DNA from: Weissella cibaria KACC 11862
GTDB lineage: Bacteria > Bacillota > Bacilli > Lactobacillales > Lactobacillaceae
Direction of reading: 5' to 3'
Assembly (NCBI RefSeq): GCF_000193635.1
Contig: NZ_AEKT01000019.1
Location: forward strand, 59,258 to 123,257
DNA length: 64,000 bases
The stretch's first letter is position 1; each line of letters starts with the position of its first letter. Positions 17,573-25,429 of this stretch are shown here, piece after piece. A program made the translations under genes and the position numbers. A model generated the notes under the pieces. It was not told where the DNA came from and searched no databases. It worked only from the letters and a program-made list of their open reading frames with translations.

Positions 17573-19123
17573 CTACTCCCCCGCTAATTGCGCACGCGCT
17601 TCAGCCAATGACATTCCTGCCATCAACAATCCAAGCTCATTCTTTGACGTTTCATTTGCGTCAACGACACCTGTAATCTCACCATGTGAAATAACGGCGA
17701 TGCGGTCAGCGACATTCAAAATTTCGTCCAATTCAAAGCTAACCAACATGACAGCTTTACCAGCATCACGTTGATTAATGAGTTGCTGGTGAATATATTC
17801 AATTGCACCAACGTCCAAACCACGTGTTGGCTGAGCTGCGATTACGAAGTCAGCATCACGATCCAACTCACGCGCGATAATGGCCTTTTGTTGGTTACCA
17901 CCAGACAAAGCACTAGCCGGTACTAATTCGTTCACCGTACGAACGTCAAACTTTTCAATCAACTCACGAGCATGCGCGTTGATTTTGTCATAATCCAACA
18001 CACCCGCCTTCGACATCGGTGCCTTGTAATACGTTTGTAGGGCAATGTTCTCAGCCAACGTCATATCCAATTCCAACCCAAAACGGTGACGGTCTTCTGG
18101 AATGTGGCCGACACCACTTTCAGTGATTTGGCGAGGCTTCTTATTGGTAATATTCTTACCCTTAAGTGTCACCTTACCCGATGCTGATGGCATCAATCCG
18201 GTCAAAGCAGAAATAAATTCTGATTGTCCGTTACCATCAATACCCGCGATACCCACAACTTCACCAGCTCGGAAATCCAAACTCAAGTTTTTCACAACTT
18301 CAACACCACGAGCGTCCTTAACCGTCAAATCCGACACGGACAAAATCGTGTCAGTTGGGTGAGCAGGCTCCTTTTCAGTTGAGAAGAGTGATACTGAGCG
18401 ACCAACCATGATATCAGCCAGTTCTTGTGATGACACACCGGCAACAGGGAATGAGTCAATTGACTTTCCCCGACGAATAACCGTCACTTGGTCAGCCACC
18501 GCCTTGATTTCATCAAGCTTGTGCGTAATCAAAATGACTGACTTACCTTCAGCGGCCAAGCCCTTCAAAATTGTCATCAACTCATCAATTTCTTGTGGCG
18601 TCAACACGGCTGTTGGCTCATCAAAAATCAAAATATCAGCGCCACGGTACAACGTCTTCAAAATTTCTACACGTTGTTGCATACCGACCGAAATGTCCCC
18701 TGCCAAGGCGTTCGGATCAACATCCAGCCCATATTGTTCAGATAACTTTTTAATTTCAGTCGCGGCAGCTTTCGTATTTAACTTCAGCCCATTAACGGGT
18801 TCTGATCCCAAAATAATGTTTTCTGTAACTGTAAATGCATCAATCAACATAAAGTGTTGGTGCACCATTCCAATTCCTAATTCAGCGGCTTTTGAAGGGC
18901 TATCAACAATAACCTTTTGACCATTAATCAAAATATCGCCGGCAGTCGGTTGTAGCAACCCTGACAATTGATTCATCAGCGTTGACTTTCCAGCTCCGTT
19001 TTCCCCTAACAAGGCATGAATTTGGCCTCGCTTCACTTGCAAATTAATTTGATCATTCGCACGGAATTCACCAAATTGCTTCACAATGTCGCGCATTTCT
19101 AGCACGATTGGCTGATCTGCCAT
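17573..19123 (-). CDS. nupA: Nucleoside ABC transporter ATPase with two ABC domains
   Basis: A 516-residue tandem ATPase. The first half has Walker A LLGENGAGKST, signature ISVGMQQRVEIL and Walker B ILIFDEPTAVLT. The second half has a degenerate Walker A (GIDGNGQSE), a clean signature LSGGNQQK and IAAQPTRGLDVGA. This asymmetry is normal for the sugar/nucleoside (RbsA/NupO) type. It energises the NupBC importer with purine or pyrimidine nucleosides as probable substrates. It follows bmpA after a terminator, so it is probably transcribed by read-through or from its own promoter. Confidence 0.92.
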   Translation of the reverse strand: MADQPIVLEMRDIVKQFGEFRANDQINLQVKRGQIHALLGENGAGKSTLMNQLSGLLQPTAGDILINGQKVIVDSPSKAAELGIGMVHQHFMLIDAFTVTENIILGSEPVNGLKLNTKAAATEIKKLSEQYGLDVDPNALAGDISVGMQQRVEILKTLYRGADILIFDEPTAVLTPQEIDELMTILKGLAAEGKSVILITHKLDEIKAVADQVTVIRRGKSIDSFPVAGVSSQELADIMVGRSVSLFSTEKEPAHPTDTILSVSDLTVKDARGVEVVKNLSLDFRAGEVVGIAGIDGNGQSEFISALTGLMPSASGKVTLKGKNITNKKPRQITESGVGHIPEDRHRFGLELDMTLAENIALQTYYKAPMSKAGVLDYDKINAHARELIEKFDVRTVNELVPASALSGGNQQKAIIARELDRDADFVIAAQPTRGLDVGAIEYIHQQLINQRDAGKAVMLVSFELDEILNVADRIAVISHGEITGVVDANETSKNELGLLMAGMSLAEARAQLAGE

Positions 19124-19292
19124 AGCACATTTCTCCCAGACATTTTTCTCGTCACATCTTCATCAAGACTATGACGTAATAGGTATATTTTACCTACTTT
19201 TTACTAAATTTTCTAGTCTATGCAATCGTTATTATTCGTCTATTAACATGGTTGTAATACAAAAATCGATTAACTAGAATTTTTCAATACAT

Positions 19293-19325
19293 AAAAACAG
19301 GACATTCAATTAAATGTCCTGTTTT
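19293..19325 (-). terminator. Terminator between bmpA and nupA
   Basis: Perfect 13-base arms 19294-19306 and 19313-19325 with T-run on the minus strand. It would make the binding protein more abundant than the ATPase and permeases. Confidence 0.85.
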
Positions 19326-19345
19326 AAGTTCGTTTTTTAAACGTT

Positions 19346-20425
19346 TTACTTCATCGTGCTTGGCACAGTCACATCGCCAGACTTAATTGCCTTTTCAGCC
19401 TTCTCAACCGCAGACTTCTCTTCAGCATCCAAGTTCTTCTTTGTGATTGCAACACCGCCATCCTTCAAACCGTAAGTCGTTGTCTTACCACCAGGGAACT
19501 TACCGTCCATTGATTGGTTAGCAACCTTTTCGATTGAGCTAGCAATTTCCTTAATTGCTGACGTCAACGTGAAGTTGTCGCTCTTGCCATCCTTTGTCTT
19601 GTAGTTTCCTTGGTCGTTTTGATCCATATCAACACCAATGACCCAAGCCTTGTCCTTTGAACCAGCATTCAAGCCCGTATTAATGTCCTTGGCAGCTGTA
19701 AATACCGCGTTACCCGCAGGACCAGCAGCTTGGAAGATAACGTGCGCACCTGACGTGTAAATAGCGCTGGCGATTGTCTTAGCCTTCGCCGTATCAGTAA
19801 ATGACTCCGCAAATTGGGCATCAACCTTCATATTTGGGTCAACTGACTTTACACCGGCGATGTAACCCGCCTCAAATGATTGAATGACTGCTGAATTCAT
19901 TCCACCGATGAACCCAACCTTGCTGTCACCCAACTCCTTAGCCTTCGTTGCTGCAGCAACACCAGCTAGGTATGACGCTTCTTGTTGCTTAAACGTCAAT
20001 GAAGCGATGTTCTTATATTGCTTTGATGCTACATCGTCGACCAACACGTAGTCAGTCTTTGGGTTTTGCTTAGCTGATGCAACCAACGCATCATTCGTCG
20101 CGTAACCCACACCAATCAACATGCTGTACTTTGCTGATACACCTTGTTGGAAGTTCGTTGCAAAATCAGCATTTGTCTTTGAAGCAAAGTAGTCATAACC
20201 ATTTGCGCCCTTCTTCAAATCGTGTGACTTTCCCCAAGCTTTCACACCATTCCAAGCTGACTCGTTAAATGACTTATCGTCGACACCACCAACGTCAGTA
20301 ACCATCGCTACTGAGAAATTCTTCTTGTTTGAATCTGATCCGTTGTTTCCGGCGACTGCGGCCCCAATACCCACAGCAGCAACAACAACGACACCACCAA
20401 TAATCAAATTACGACGTGAAACCAT
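19346..20425 (-). CDS. bmpA: BMP-family nucleoside-binding protein without lipobox
   Basis: A 359-residue basic-membrane-protein family binding protein. An N-terminal hydrophobic segment (about 6-27) is followed by the mature BMP fold: VAMVTDVGGVDDKSFNESAW, FVGGMNSAV-like GFIGGMNSAV, VIGVDMDQNDQG. It should capture nucleosides for NupABC, encoded directly downstream. Unlike most Gram-positive homologues there is no cysteine in the signal region, or in the whole protein; A-V-A before GNN could be a type I signal peptidase site, or the helix may stay as an anchor. GGAGG precedes the ATG. Confidence 0.92.
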   Translation of the reverse strand: MVSRRNLIIGGVVVVAAVGIGAAVAGNNGSDSNKKNFSVAMVTDVGGVDDKSFNESAWNGVKAWGKSHDLKKGANGYDYFASKTNADFATNFQQGVSAKYSMLIGVGYATNDALVASAKQNPKTDYVLVDDVASKQYKNIASLTFKQQEASYLAGVAAATKAKELGDSKVGFIGGMNSAVIQSFEAGYIAGVKSVDPNMKVDAQFAESFTDTAKAKTIASAIYTSGAHVIFQAAGPAGNAVFTAAKDINTGLNAGSKDKAWVIGVDMDQNDQGNYKTKDGKSDNFTLTSAIKEIASSIEKVANQSMDGKFPGGKTTTYGLKDGGVAITKKNLDAEEKSAVEKAEKAIKSGDVTVPSTMK

Positions 20426-20475
20426 TTCTCATATCCTCCAAAGTAACAAACTGTATGTTCCTAGTTTAATCGCTT

Positions 20476-20502
20476 GGTTAACAAAACGTTTAACTGTTAA
20501 CC
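20476..20502. promoter_or_regulatory. 27-base operator-like palindrome downstream of the bmpA promoter
   Basis: GGTTAACA/TGTTAACC arms enclose an AAACGTTT-like centre. It lies between the likely bmpA -10 box and the gene, where a bound repressor would block transcription. Confidence 0.5.
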
Positions 20503-20517
20503 TAACTTGCTGTGATT

Positions 20518-20546
20518 AGTATATAAGGTTCTTTTAATAAAAACAA
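20518..20546 (-). promoter_or_regulatory. Candidate bmpA promoter
   Basis: TTGTTT (20541-20546) and TATACT (20518-20523) have a 17-base spacer. A second TATAAT (20614-20619) without a good -35 lies further upstream and may be activator-dependent. Confidence 0.55.
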
Positions 20547-20625
20547 TGAATAAAGTGTGAATTTCGTTCGTTTACACCCTGAAAAGTTAAACGTTTTACT
20601 ATATTTTAGACCTATTATAGCCCCA

Positions 20626-20638
20626 ATAAACGAACAAT
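20626..20638. promoter_or_regulatory. PurBox-like site upstream of bmpA
   Basis: ATAAACGAACAAT fits 12 of 13 positions of the Firmicutes PurBox AWWWCCGAACWWT. A second, inverted, weaker CGAAC site lies at 20563-20574. PurR is known to control the bmpA-nup genes of Lactococcus; control here is inferred. Confidence 0.45.
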
Positions 20639-20653
20639 AACGTCTAAAAACAA

Positions 20654-20680
20654 TAAAACGTTTTTAGTAAAAACGTTTTA
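20654..20680. promoter_or_regulatory. Perfect 27-base palindrome upstream of bmpA
   Basis: TAAAACGTTTTTA and its exact reverse complement are separated by one base. A related GTTAAACGTTTTAC lies at 20586-20599. The AAACGTTT centre resembles LacI-family (cre-like) operators. Confidence 0.5.
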
Positions 20681-20747
20681 CTTTTAAATTATCCATTGGT
20701 TAAATGGCGTATTTTCGTCACAATTTTTTCTTTACAGTTTAATGACA

Positions 20748-20788
20748 AAAAAGCTATCTCGCGTAAATACAACACGAGATAGCTTTTT
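20748..20788 (-). terminator. Terminator of the 20815-22221 flavoprotein gene
   Basis: Perfect 14-base arms 20748-20761 and 20775-20788 with A/T-runs on both sides. Confidence 0.9.
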
Positions 20789-20814
20789 ATCGTTAATACT
20801 ATTTAAAGTTCACT

Positions 20815-22221
20815 TTACTGAAATCCATTCAAGTTATCGTCACCATCAACGGTGTTACGATCGATCGCTTTACCGGCCGCACGCTTGGCTTCAGCGATTA
20901 CACCCATCTCGCCCAATCGGTTTGCCACTGAGTATGGCAAATTGATTTCTGATTCGAAGTACGTGTCCAGGAATGCTAATTCTGTAACCGTTAACCCTGA
21001 AGAAACGGCGTGTGACAATGTCGTAATCACTTCAGCTGCCGCTGGTGCGTTCGTTGAAATTTGTGCGCCATACACGATGCCTGACTCATAGTCATAAATC
21101 AACGATGCCACAATGTCCGTTTGTTCACCCAAGGCATGAATCGTGGCGGGCGTGTGAATATCGGGACGCTCGATGTGGTCACCAATACGTTCCTTCGCTG
21201 CTTCAACAGTCAATCCCGTCTTATAGAAGAAACGATCAAAAATCGAGAATCCAATCGTACGCAAAATTGGTTGAATTTTAACATCCAAACCTGCCACCGC
21301 ATAACCTGCCACGCGGCCCATCTTCAACGCAGCGGACATCAACGGGAAGTATTGATCAAACTTACCATCAACCACAGCTGAATCGCCGATAGCGTAAATA
21401 TCAGGGTTTGATGACTTCATCGTGTCGTCGACTACAATCGCGCCGTTTTCACGCATATCAACCTGACCAGCTAACAACATCGTGTTAGGCTGCAACCCGG
21501 CTGCAATGGCCATGAAGTCGAACACTTCTGACGTGCCATTGTTAAAGTTAACTTCAATCTTCTTCCCTTGATTATCAACTGAAACCACTTCTTGGCCCTT
21601 ACGCAAGACGACCTTGTTATCAGTCAACGTCTTTTCCAAATCTTCTTGAATGGCTTGGTCAAAATAGCGCGTCATCAAACGCTTTGAACGGGTCACAAAT
21701 GTGACATGAACACCTGAATGCGCCAAAGCGGCCGCCAATTCAGGTGAAACTGGTCCACCACCGTAAACCAGGGCCCGCTTGCGGAAGCCCTTAGCAAACT
21801 TATTGATGTCCACAGCATCTTGCTCGTCCTTCACGAAGACAACCCGGTCCAAATCAGCCCCCACAAATGATGGTACGCGTGCTGATGATCCCAAGGCATA
21901 AATCAACTTATCATATGATTCCTCGATAATCGATCCGTTATCAATGGTACGGGCATAAACCTTCTTGGCTGCAGCATCAACTCGTTCAACCAAAACGCCT
22001 GAGCGATACGTTGTATTGGGTTGACCCTCAAAATGCTCGAAATTTACTTGTTCAGCACTTGTCACGCGTCCATTCAACGCCAACTTGATACCCGCCGAAA
22101 TAAATGGTCGTTCGCGTAAATTCTTTTCTAAGATGACAACTTCATCTGTTTCATTCACTTGACGGAACGCATTGACGGCCGATAAGCCAGCGTGCGCCCC
22201 TCCAATCACAACAATTTTCAT
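20815..22221 (-). CDS. NADH oxidase/CoA-disulfide-reductase-like flavoprotein lacking the redox cysteine
   Basis: A 468-residue pyridine nucleotide-disulfide oxidoreductase of the Nox/Npr/CoADR group. The FAD motif VVIGGAHAGLSA is at the N-terminus, the NAD-binding region has YGGGPVSPELA (about 152-162), and the second FAD motif is NPDIYAIGDS; a dimerisation domain follows. In water-forming Nox and NADH peroxidase the catalytic cysteine lies in SCG near residue 42. Here the segment reads FISAGIKLAL, with alanine in that place. The NAD motif also deviates from the common GGGYIGLE. Either the chemistry differs (H2O2-forming or another acceptor) or the protein has another role. The 205-residue membrane protein gene lies 38 bases upstream in the same direction. 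Confidence 0.85.
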   Translation of the reverse strand: MKIVVIGGAHAGLSAVNAFRQVNETDEVVILEKNLRERPFISAGIKLALNGRVTSAEQVNFEHFEGQPNTTYRSGVLVERVDAAAKKVYARTIDNGSIIEESYDKLIYALGSSARVPSFVGADLDRVVFVKDEQDAVDINKFAKGFRKRALVYGGGPVSPELAAALAHSGVHVTFVTRSKRLMTRYFDQAIQEDLEKTLTDNKVVLRKGQEVVSVDNQGKKIEVNFNNGTSEVFDFMAIAAGLQPNTMLLAGQVDMRENGAIVVDDTMKSSNPDIYAIGDSAVVDGKFDQYFPLMSAALKMGRVAGYAVAGLDVKIQPILRTIGFSIFDRFFYKTGLTVEAAKERIGDHIERPDIHTPATIHALGEQTDIVASLIYDYESGIVYGAQISTNAPAAAEVITTLSHAVSSGLTVTELAFLDTYFESEINLPYSVANRLGEMGVIAEAKRAAGKAIDRNTVDGDDNLNGFQ

Positions 22222-22259
22222 ACTTAATATCTTCCCTTTTAACCAATTCTACCTATTAA

Positions 22260-22877
22260 CTAAGCACGCTTTTCGGGGAAACTTGCCCCAAACAATCGGA
22301 ACCACTCTGACGCAAACAATGATTGACGACGTGTACGTTGCAACATCAATTGCGTATCCAAGCGACGTTCAATCTCAACCCATGAAATTTCAGGTTCAGC
22401 CACAACCATCTCGTGCGCTTCTGCCAATAATTGCTTATCAATCAAGCGTGCATCCAATGGTATCGCGTCCAAAAATGACGCTGATAATAATGACCGAATT
22501 TCTGTATCCATGCGTGAAATTTTCGTGTTAACCGGTTGTAACCGCTTTTTTACCCACTTCTGTCGTGAAAAACGATCACGATTCAAAATTGAGTAATAAA
22601 TCAATAAGTACAGCGTCGTAAAGAACGCCACCGCAGTTCCCACAACATAGGCTATAATCTTATCAATCGGCAAGAATGGCAAGCCAAAAAATGCCAAAAC
22701 AGCTGCAAGCGCCGTCAACACGAATGAGAGAATAAACGTCACTGTATTCTTGAGTTGGCCCAAACGAACGCGACGTTCAGCACGCAGCCGTCGGCGCCGT
22801 GCTGACAATCGGGTAAGCGTATCATTCAGCTGGCGCAAGTGCTCCAGCAAAACAAGCTTTTCGTTATTGCCATCCAT
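22260..22877 (-). CDS. Two-TM protein with charged cytoplasmic ends, unknown
   Basis: A 205-residue protein with a basic, coiled-coil-prone N-terminus (about 1-45; SARRRRLRAERRVRLGQ), two TM helices (about 46-66 and 74-96) and a charged, helical C-terminal half (about 100-205). I do not recognise the family. It begins at 22877 with GAGGA upstream and precedes the NADH-oxidase-like gene by 38 bases, so both are probably one transcript. A membrane-anchored adaptor is possible, but nothing shows it. Confidence 0.65.
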   Translation of the reverse strand: MDGNNEKLVLLEHLRQLNDTLTRLSARRRRLRAERRVRLGQLKNTVTFILSFVLTALAAVLAFFGLPFLPIDKIIAYVVGTAVAFFTTLYLLIYYSILNRDRFSRQKWVKKRLQPVNTKISRMDTEIRSLLSASFLDAIPLDARLIDKQLLAEAHEMVVAEPEISWVEIERRLDTQLMLQRTRRQSLFASEWFRLFGASFPEKRA

Positions 22878-23021
22878 AACTCAAACAATCCTCATCTCAC
22901 TATAATTCAACATACTATAAGGTAGTATAGCGGGTTTATTTAACAAAAACCACCATAACGGCTTCTTTCGCTTACTTTTAATGTGTGCATTTTTACGAAC
23001 GAATGCGGTAAACTATGAAGT

Positions 23022-23351
23022 ATGGAATTATCAGAAGAAATATTTTTAAAAGAGCAAGAGGCTCTCAAAATTGCCAAACTCCTCGCCAATGATTTGCGTC
23101 TGCAAATTCTTTGCCTATTGCAGGAAAACGGTGCTGCTACTGTCACTGAAATCATGACTGCCTTACACGCTGAACAATCCCGGGTGTCACACCAATTGTC
23201 AGCTTTACGCGAATATCAAATGATTTCTGCCACTCGCGAAGGCCGCACTATCACGTACGCTTTAACCGACCCGCACATGATGGAATTGCTCCAAGATTTG
23301 CTTGATCACGCTAATCACGTGCGCCTTCACCGCAATCATAATGACATTTAA
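23022..23351 (+). CDS. ArsR/SmtB-family metal sensor, CzrA-type site
   Basis: A 109-residue winged-HTH regulator (LANDLRLQILCLLQE, then EQSRVSHQLSALREYQMI, recognition helix about 48-66). The last helix contains DPH followed ten residues later by HANH. This reproduces the D-x-H-(x10)-H-x2-H alpha-5 zinc/cobalt site of CzrA/SmtB. It therefore probably releases DNA on Zn(II) or Co(II). No clear Shine-Dalgarno precedes the ATG. A TAAACT box at 23009-23014 would start transcription nearly at the ATG, so the mRNA may be leaderless. The next gene encodes an AI-2E-type membrane protein; the real target may be elsewhere. Confidence 0.88.
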   Translation: MELSEEIFLKEQEALKIAKLLANDLRLQILCLLQENGAATVTEIMTALHAEQSRVSHQLSALREYQMISATREGRTITYALTDPHMMELLQDLLDHANHVRLHRNHNDI

Positions 23352-23378
23352 AGCGTAACCATGGGTTGCGCTTTTTTT
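23350..23378 (+). terminator. Terminator of the arsR-type gene
   Basis: An AAAGCG-AACC/GGTT-CGCTTT hairpin is followed by a run of seven T; it begins at the stop codon. Confidence 0.85.
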
Positions 23379-23423
23379 GTGATTTATGACTATAATAGTA
23401 GAAACCACAAAAAGGAAGTAACA

Positions 23424-24455
23424 ATGAAAGAAGTCAAAGCGTTTATTTTGCGCAATGATGTCCAGCGGTATATTGCCCTGGCCTTTATCGTGCTCTTATT
23501 GTTTATTGTCCATGACCTCATCAGCATCTTGCTGCTAACAGCCATTCTTGGCTACCTCGCTGTAAAAGGTGCCAACAATGTCCAACGGTGGACTAAAATC
23601 CCCTACGGATTCTCAGTGTTGATCGTGTACCTATTGAGTATCTTCGTGGTTGTGATGGCATTTGTCTACATCGTACCAGCTTTGGTCGATCAATTCGCCG
23701 TCATCCCCAACGAGGTCAACAAGCTCATCAAAGAGTATCCGGTCATTAAGCAGTACTTCAATGAAACCTATCACAAGCTAGACCTACTGAGTGAATTTTC
23801 AAAAAATTGGAAGTCCCTTTTGGCTAGCGGGTGGGATACTATCAGCACTGTCTTGACCGCATTCTCACAAATCATTCTATCGATTTTCTTGAGCTTCGTG
23901 CTCGCGTTGACTTGGCAACGCCTACGCGTCTTTGGATCACAATTTCTCCACTCAAGCTACCCTAAGTTTTTCAAGAATGTCTATGAACTTGGTAGCACGT
24001 TCGTTCTCATTTTAGGTAGCGTCATCGAGGTCCAATTACTAATTGCCTTCATCAACACAATCTTAATGATGATCGGTTTGAGTATTCTGGGCGTGCCAAG
24101 TGTCTTGGTCATGGGGTTGATGATTTTCATCCTAGGCTTAATTCCAATTGCCGGTGTGATTATCTCACTACTACCACTCAGCGTTATGGCTTTCGCAGCT
24201 CTCGGCTGGGTCGGCATGATTGAGGTCTGGATTCTAATTGCTGTTATTCACATGTTTGAATCTTATTTCTTACACCCACGTTTGATGGCTAGCCGAACAG
24301 AGTTACCAGTGTTCTTCACATTTGCAACAATCATCGTGATGGAGCATCTGCTTGGCGCCTGGGGCTTGATTATTGGTGTCCCAATCGTCGCCTTTATCTT
24401 GAGCGTACTTGGCGTGCAAGATGCTAACATTACCCGTAGTACAAAATCAGAATAA
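23424..24455 (+). CDS. AI-2E family transporter (PerM/YtvI/TqsA-like)
   Basis: A 343-residue membrane protein with about seven to eight TM helices and a central soluble region (about 90-140). The C-terminal half holds the family signature around GVPSVLVMGLMIFILGLIP and LHPRLMASRT. Members include autoinducer-2 exporters and Na+/H+ antiporters, so the substrate is open. The start was placed at 23424 (AAAAAGGAAG upstream), 21 codons inside the longest frame. Confidence 0.88.
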   Translation: MKEVKAFILRNDVQRYIALAFIVLLLFIVHDLISILLLTAILGYLAVKGANNVQRWTKIPYGFSVLIVYLLSIFVVVMAFVYIVPALVDQFAVIPNEVNKLIKEYPVIKQYFNETYHKLDLLSEFSKNWKSLLASGWDTISTVLTAFSQIILSIFLSFVLALTWQRLRVFGSQFLHSSYPKFFKNVYELGSTFVLILGSVIEVQLLIAFINTILMMIGLSILGVPSVLVMGLMIFILGLIPIAGVIISLLPLSVMAFAALGWVGMIEVWILIAVIHMFESYFLHPRLMASRTELPVFFTFATIIVMEHLLGAWGLIIGVPIVAFILSVLGVQDANITRSTKSE

Positions 24456-24456
24456 T

Positions 24457-24490
24457 CAAAAAAGCAGCGCATCAATTTGCGCTGCTTTTT
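24457..24490. terminator. Bidirectional terminator
   Basis: Arms AAAAAGCAGCGCA/TGCGCTGCTTTTT lie between the convergent AI-2E-type and YitT genes. Confidence 0.9.
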
Positions 24491-24502
24491 GGTTAGTTAT
24501 GA

Positions 24503-25342
24503 TTAAATACCAAATGTGCCACCATGAACCTCGTGTACATTGGTCGTCACAATAAACGCATTCTGGTCAATATCGTGCACGCGACGCAACATACGACCGT
24601 AATTAGCGTTATCCACCATAACCATGAGCATTTCTTTATTGTTATCAGTGTAGCCACCACGCACATCAAAGACGGTTAAACTCTGATCTTCTTGTAGCAA
24701 CATCGTTTGAATGTCAGCCAAACGTTCATTACTCATAATCGTTACCTGGTGCTTTAAATCAAGTCCAGTTTCAATATAACGCATCACAATCGACGTAATG
24801 ACTAATGAAAAAGCAGCCAAAAAGAATGCATTGGTGCCTGAAACTAACAAATTAAACAAAGTCACCACCATATCAATGGCTAACAATGACAAGGCAGAAT
24901 TAATTTTAAAATACTTTTTCAAAATCATTGGTGGTACCGTTGTGCCACCACTTGACGCTTCAAGCCTGTATAGAATGGCGATGCCCGATGCAAAAACAGC
25001 GCCACCAATAATGACAGCTAAGACCGCATCTTCAACAAGCCGATGACTAGGTGTTATGTACATTAATACTGGTAATAAAAAACTACCAAACGCAATATTT
25101 CGCACTGTACTTTTATCTAAGAAAATAGCAGCTAAAATAATCATGGCAATATTAATGATCAACACCGTTAGCGCTCGGTTAATACCAAACGCAGCATCCA
25201 GCAAAATGGCGACCCCGGTTGCGCCACCAGCAGCAACGTTAATCGGGGCATAGAAAAAGTTAATAGATAGTGCAATAATTTCGAGCGCAATCACAAGCAT
25301 GACTACTCGAAACCAGCCCTGTTGACTCAGTCTTCTCGGCAT
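24503..25342 (-). CDS. YitT family membrane protein (DUF161 plus DUF2179)
   Basis: A 279-residue protein with five to six TM helices in the first 190 residues (YitT_membrane; SINFFYAPINVAAGGATGVA, GGAVFASGIAI) and a C-terminal cytoplasmic DUF2179 domain of about 80 residues (TVFDVRGGYTDNNKEMLMV). DUF2179 resembles PII-like signalling domains. Physiological function is not settled for the family. AAAGGAG precedes the ATG; monocistronic. Confidence 0.9.
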   Translation of the reverse strand: MPRRLSQQGWFRVVMLVIALEIIALSINFFYAPINVAAGGATGVAILLDAAFGINRALTVLIINIAMIILAAIFLDKSTVRNIAFGSFLLPVLMYITPSHRLVEDAVLAVIIGGAVFASGIAILYRLEASSGGTTVPPMILKKYFKINSALSLLAIDMVVTLFNLLVSGTNAFFLAAFSLVITSIVMRYIETGLDLKHQVTIMSNERLADIQTMLLQEDQSLTVFDVRGGYTDNNKEMLMVMVDNANYGRMLRRVHDIDQNAFIVTTNVHEVHGGTFGI

Positions 25343-25429
25343 ATGGGTCTCCTTTGGGTTGGAAATGTATATCTGTTACCTTTCTAGCATACCATTTAAC
25401 GATATTTCATGTATGACACTTGTGTGAAT

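Noticed and set aside
18408-18920. Plus-strand open frame of 170 codons within nupA
   Set aside because: Antisense to the conserved ABC domains; composition mirrors the real gene.
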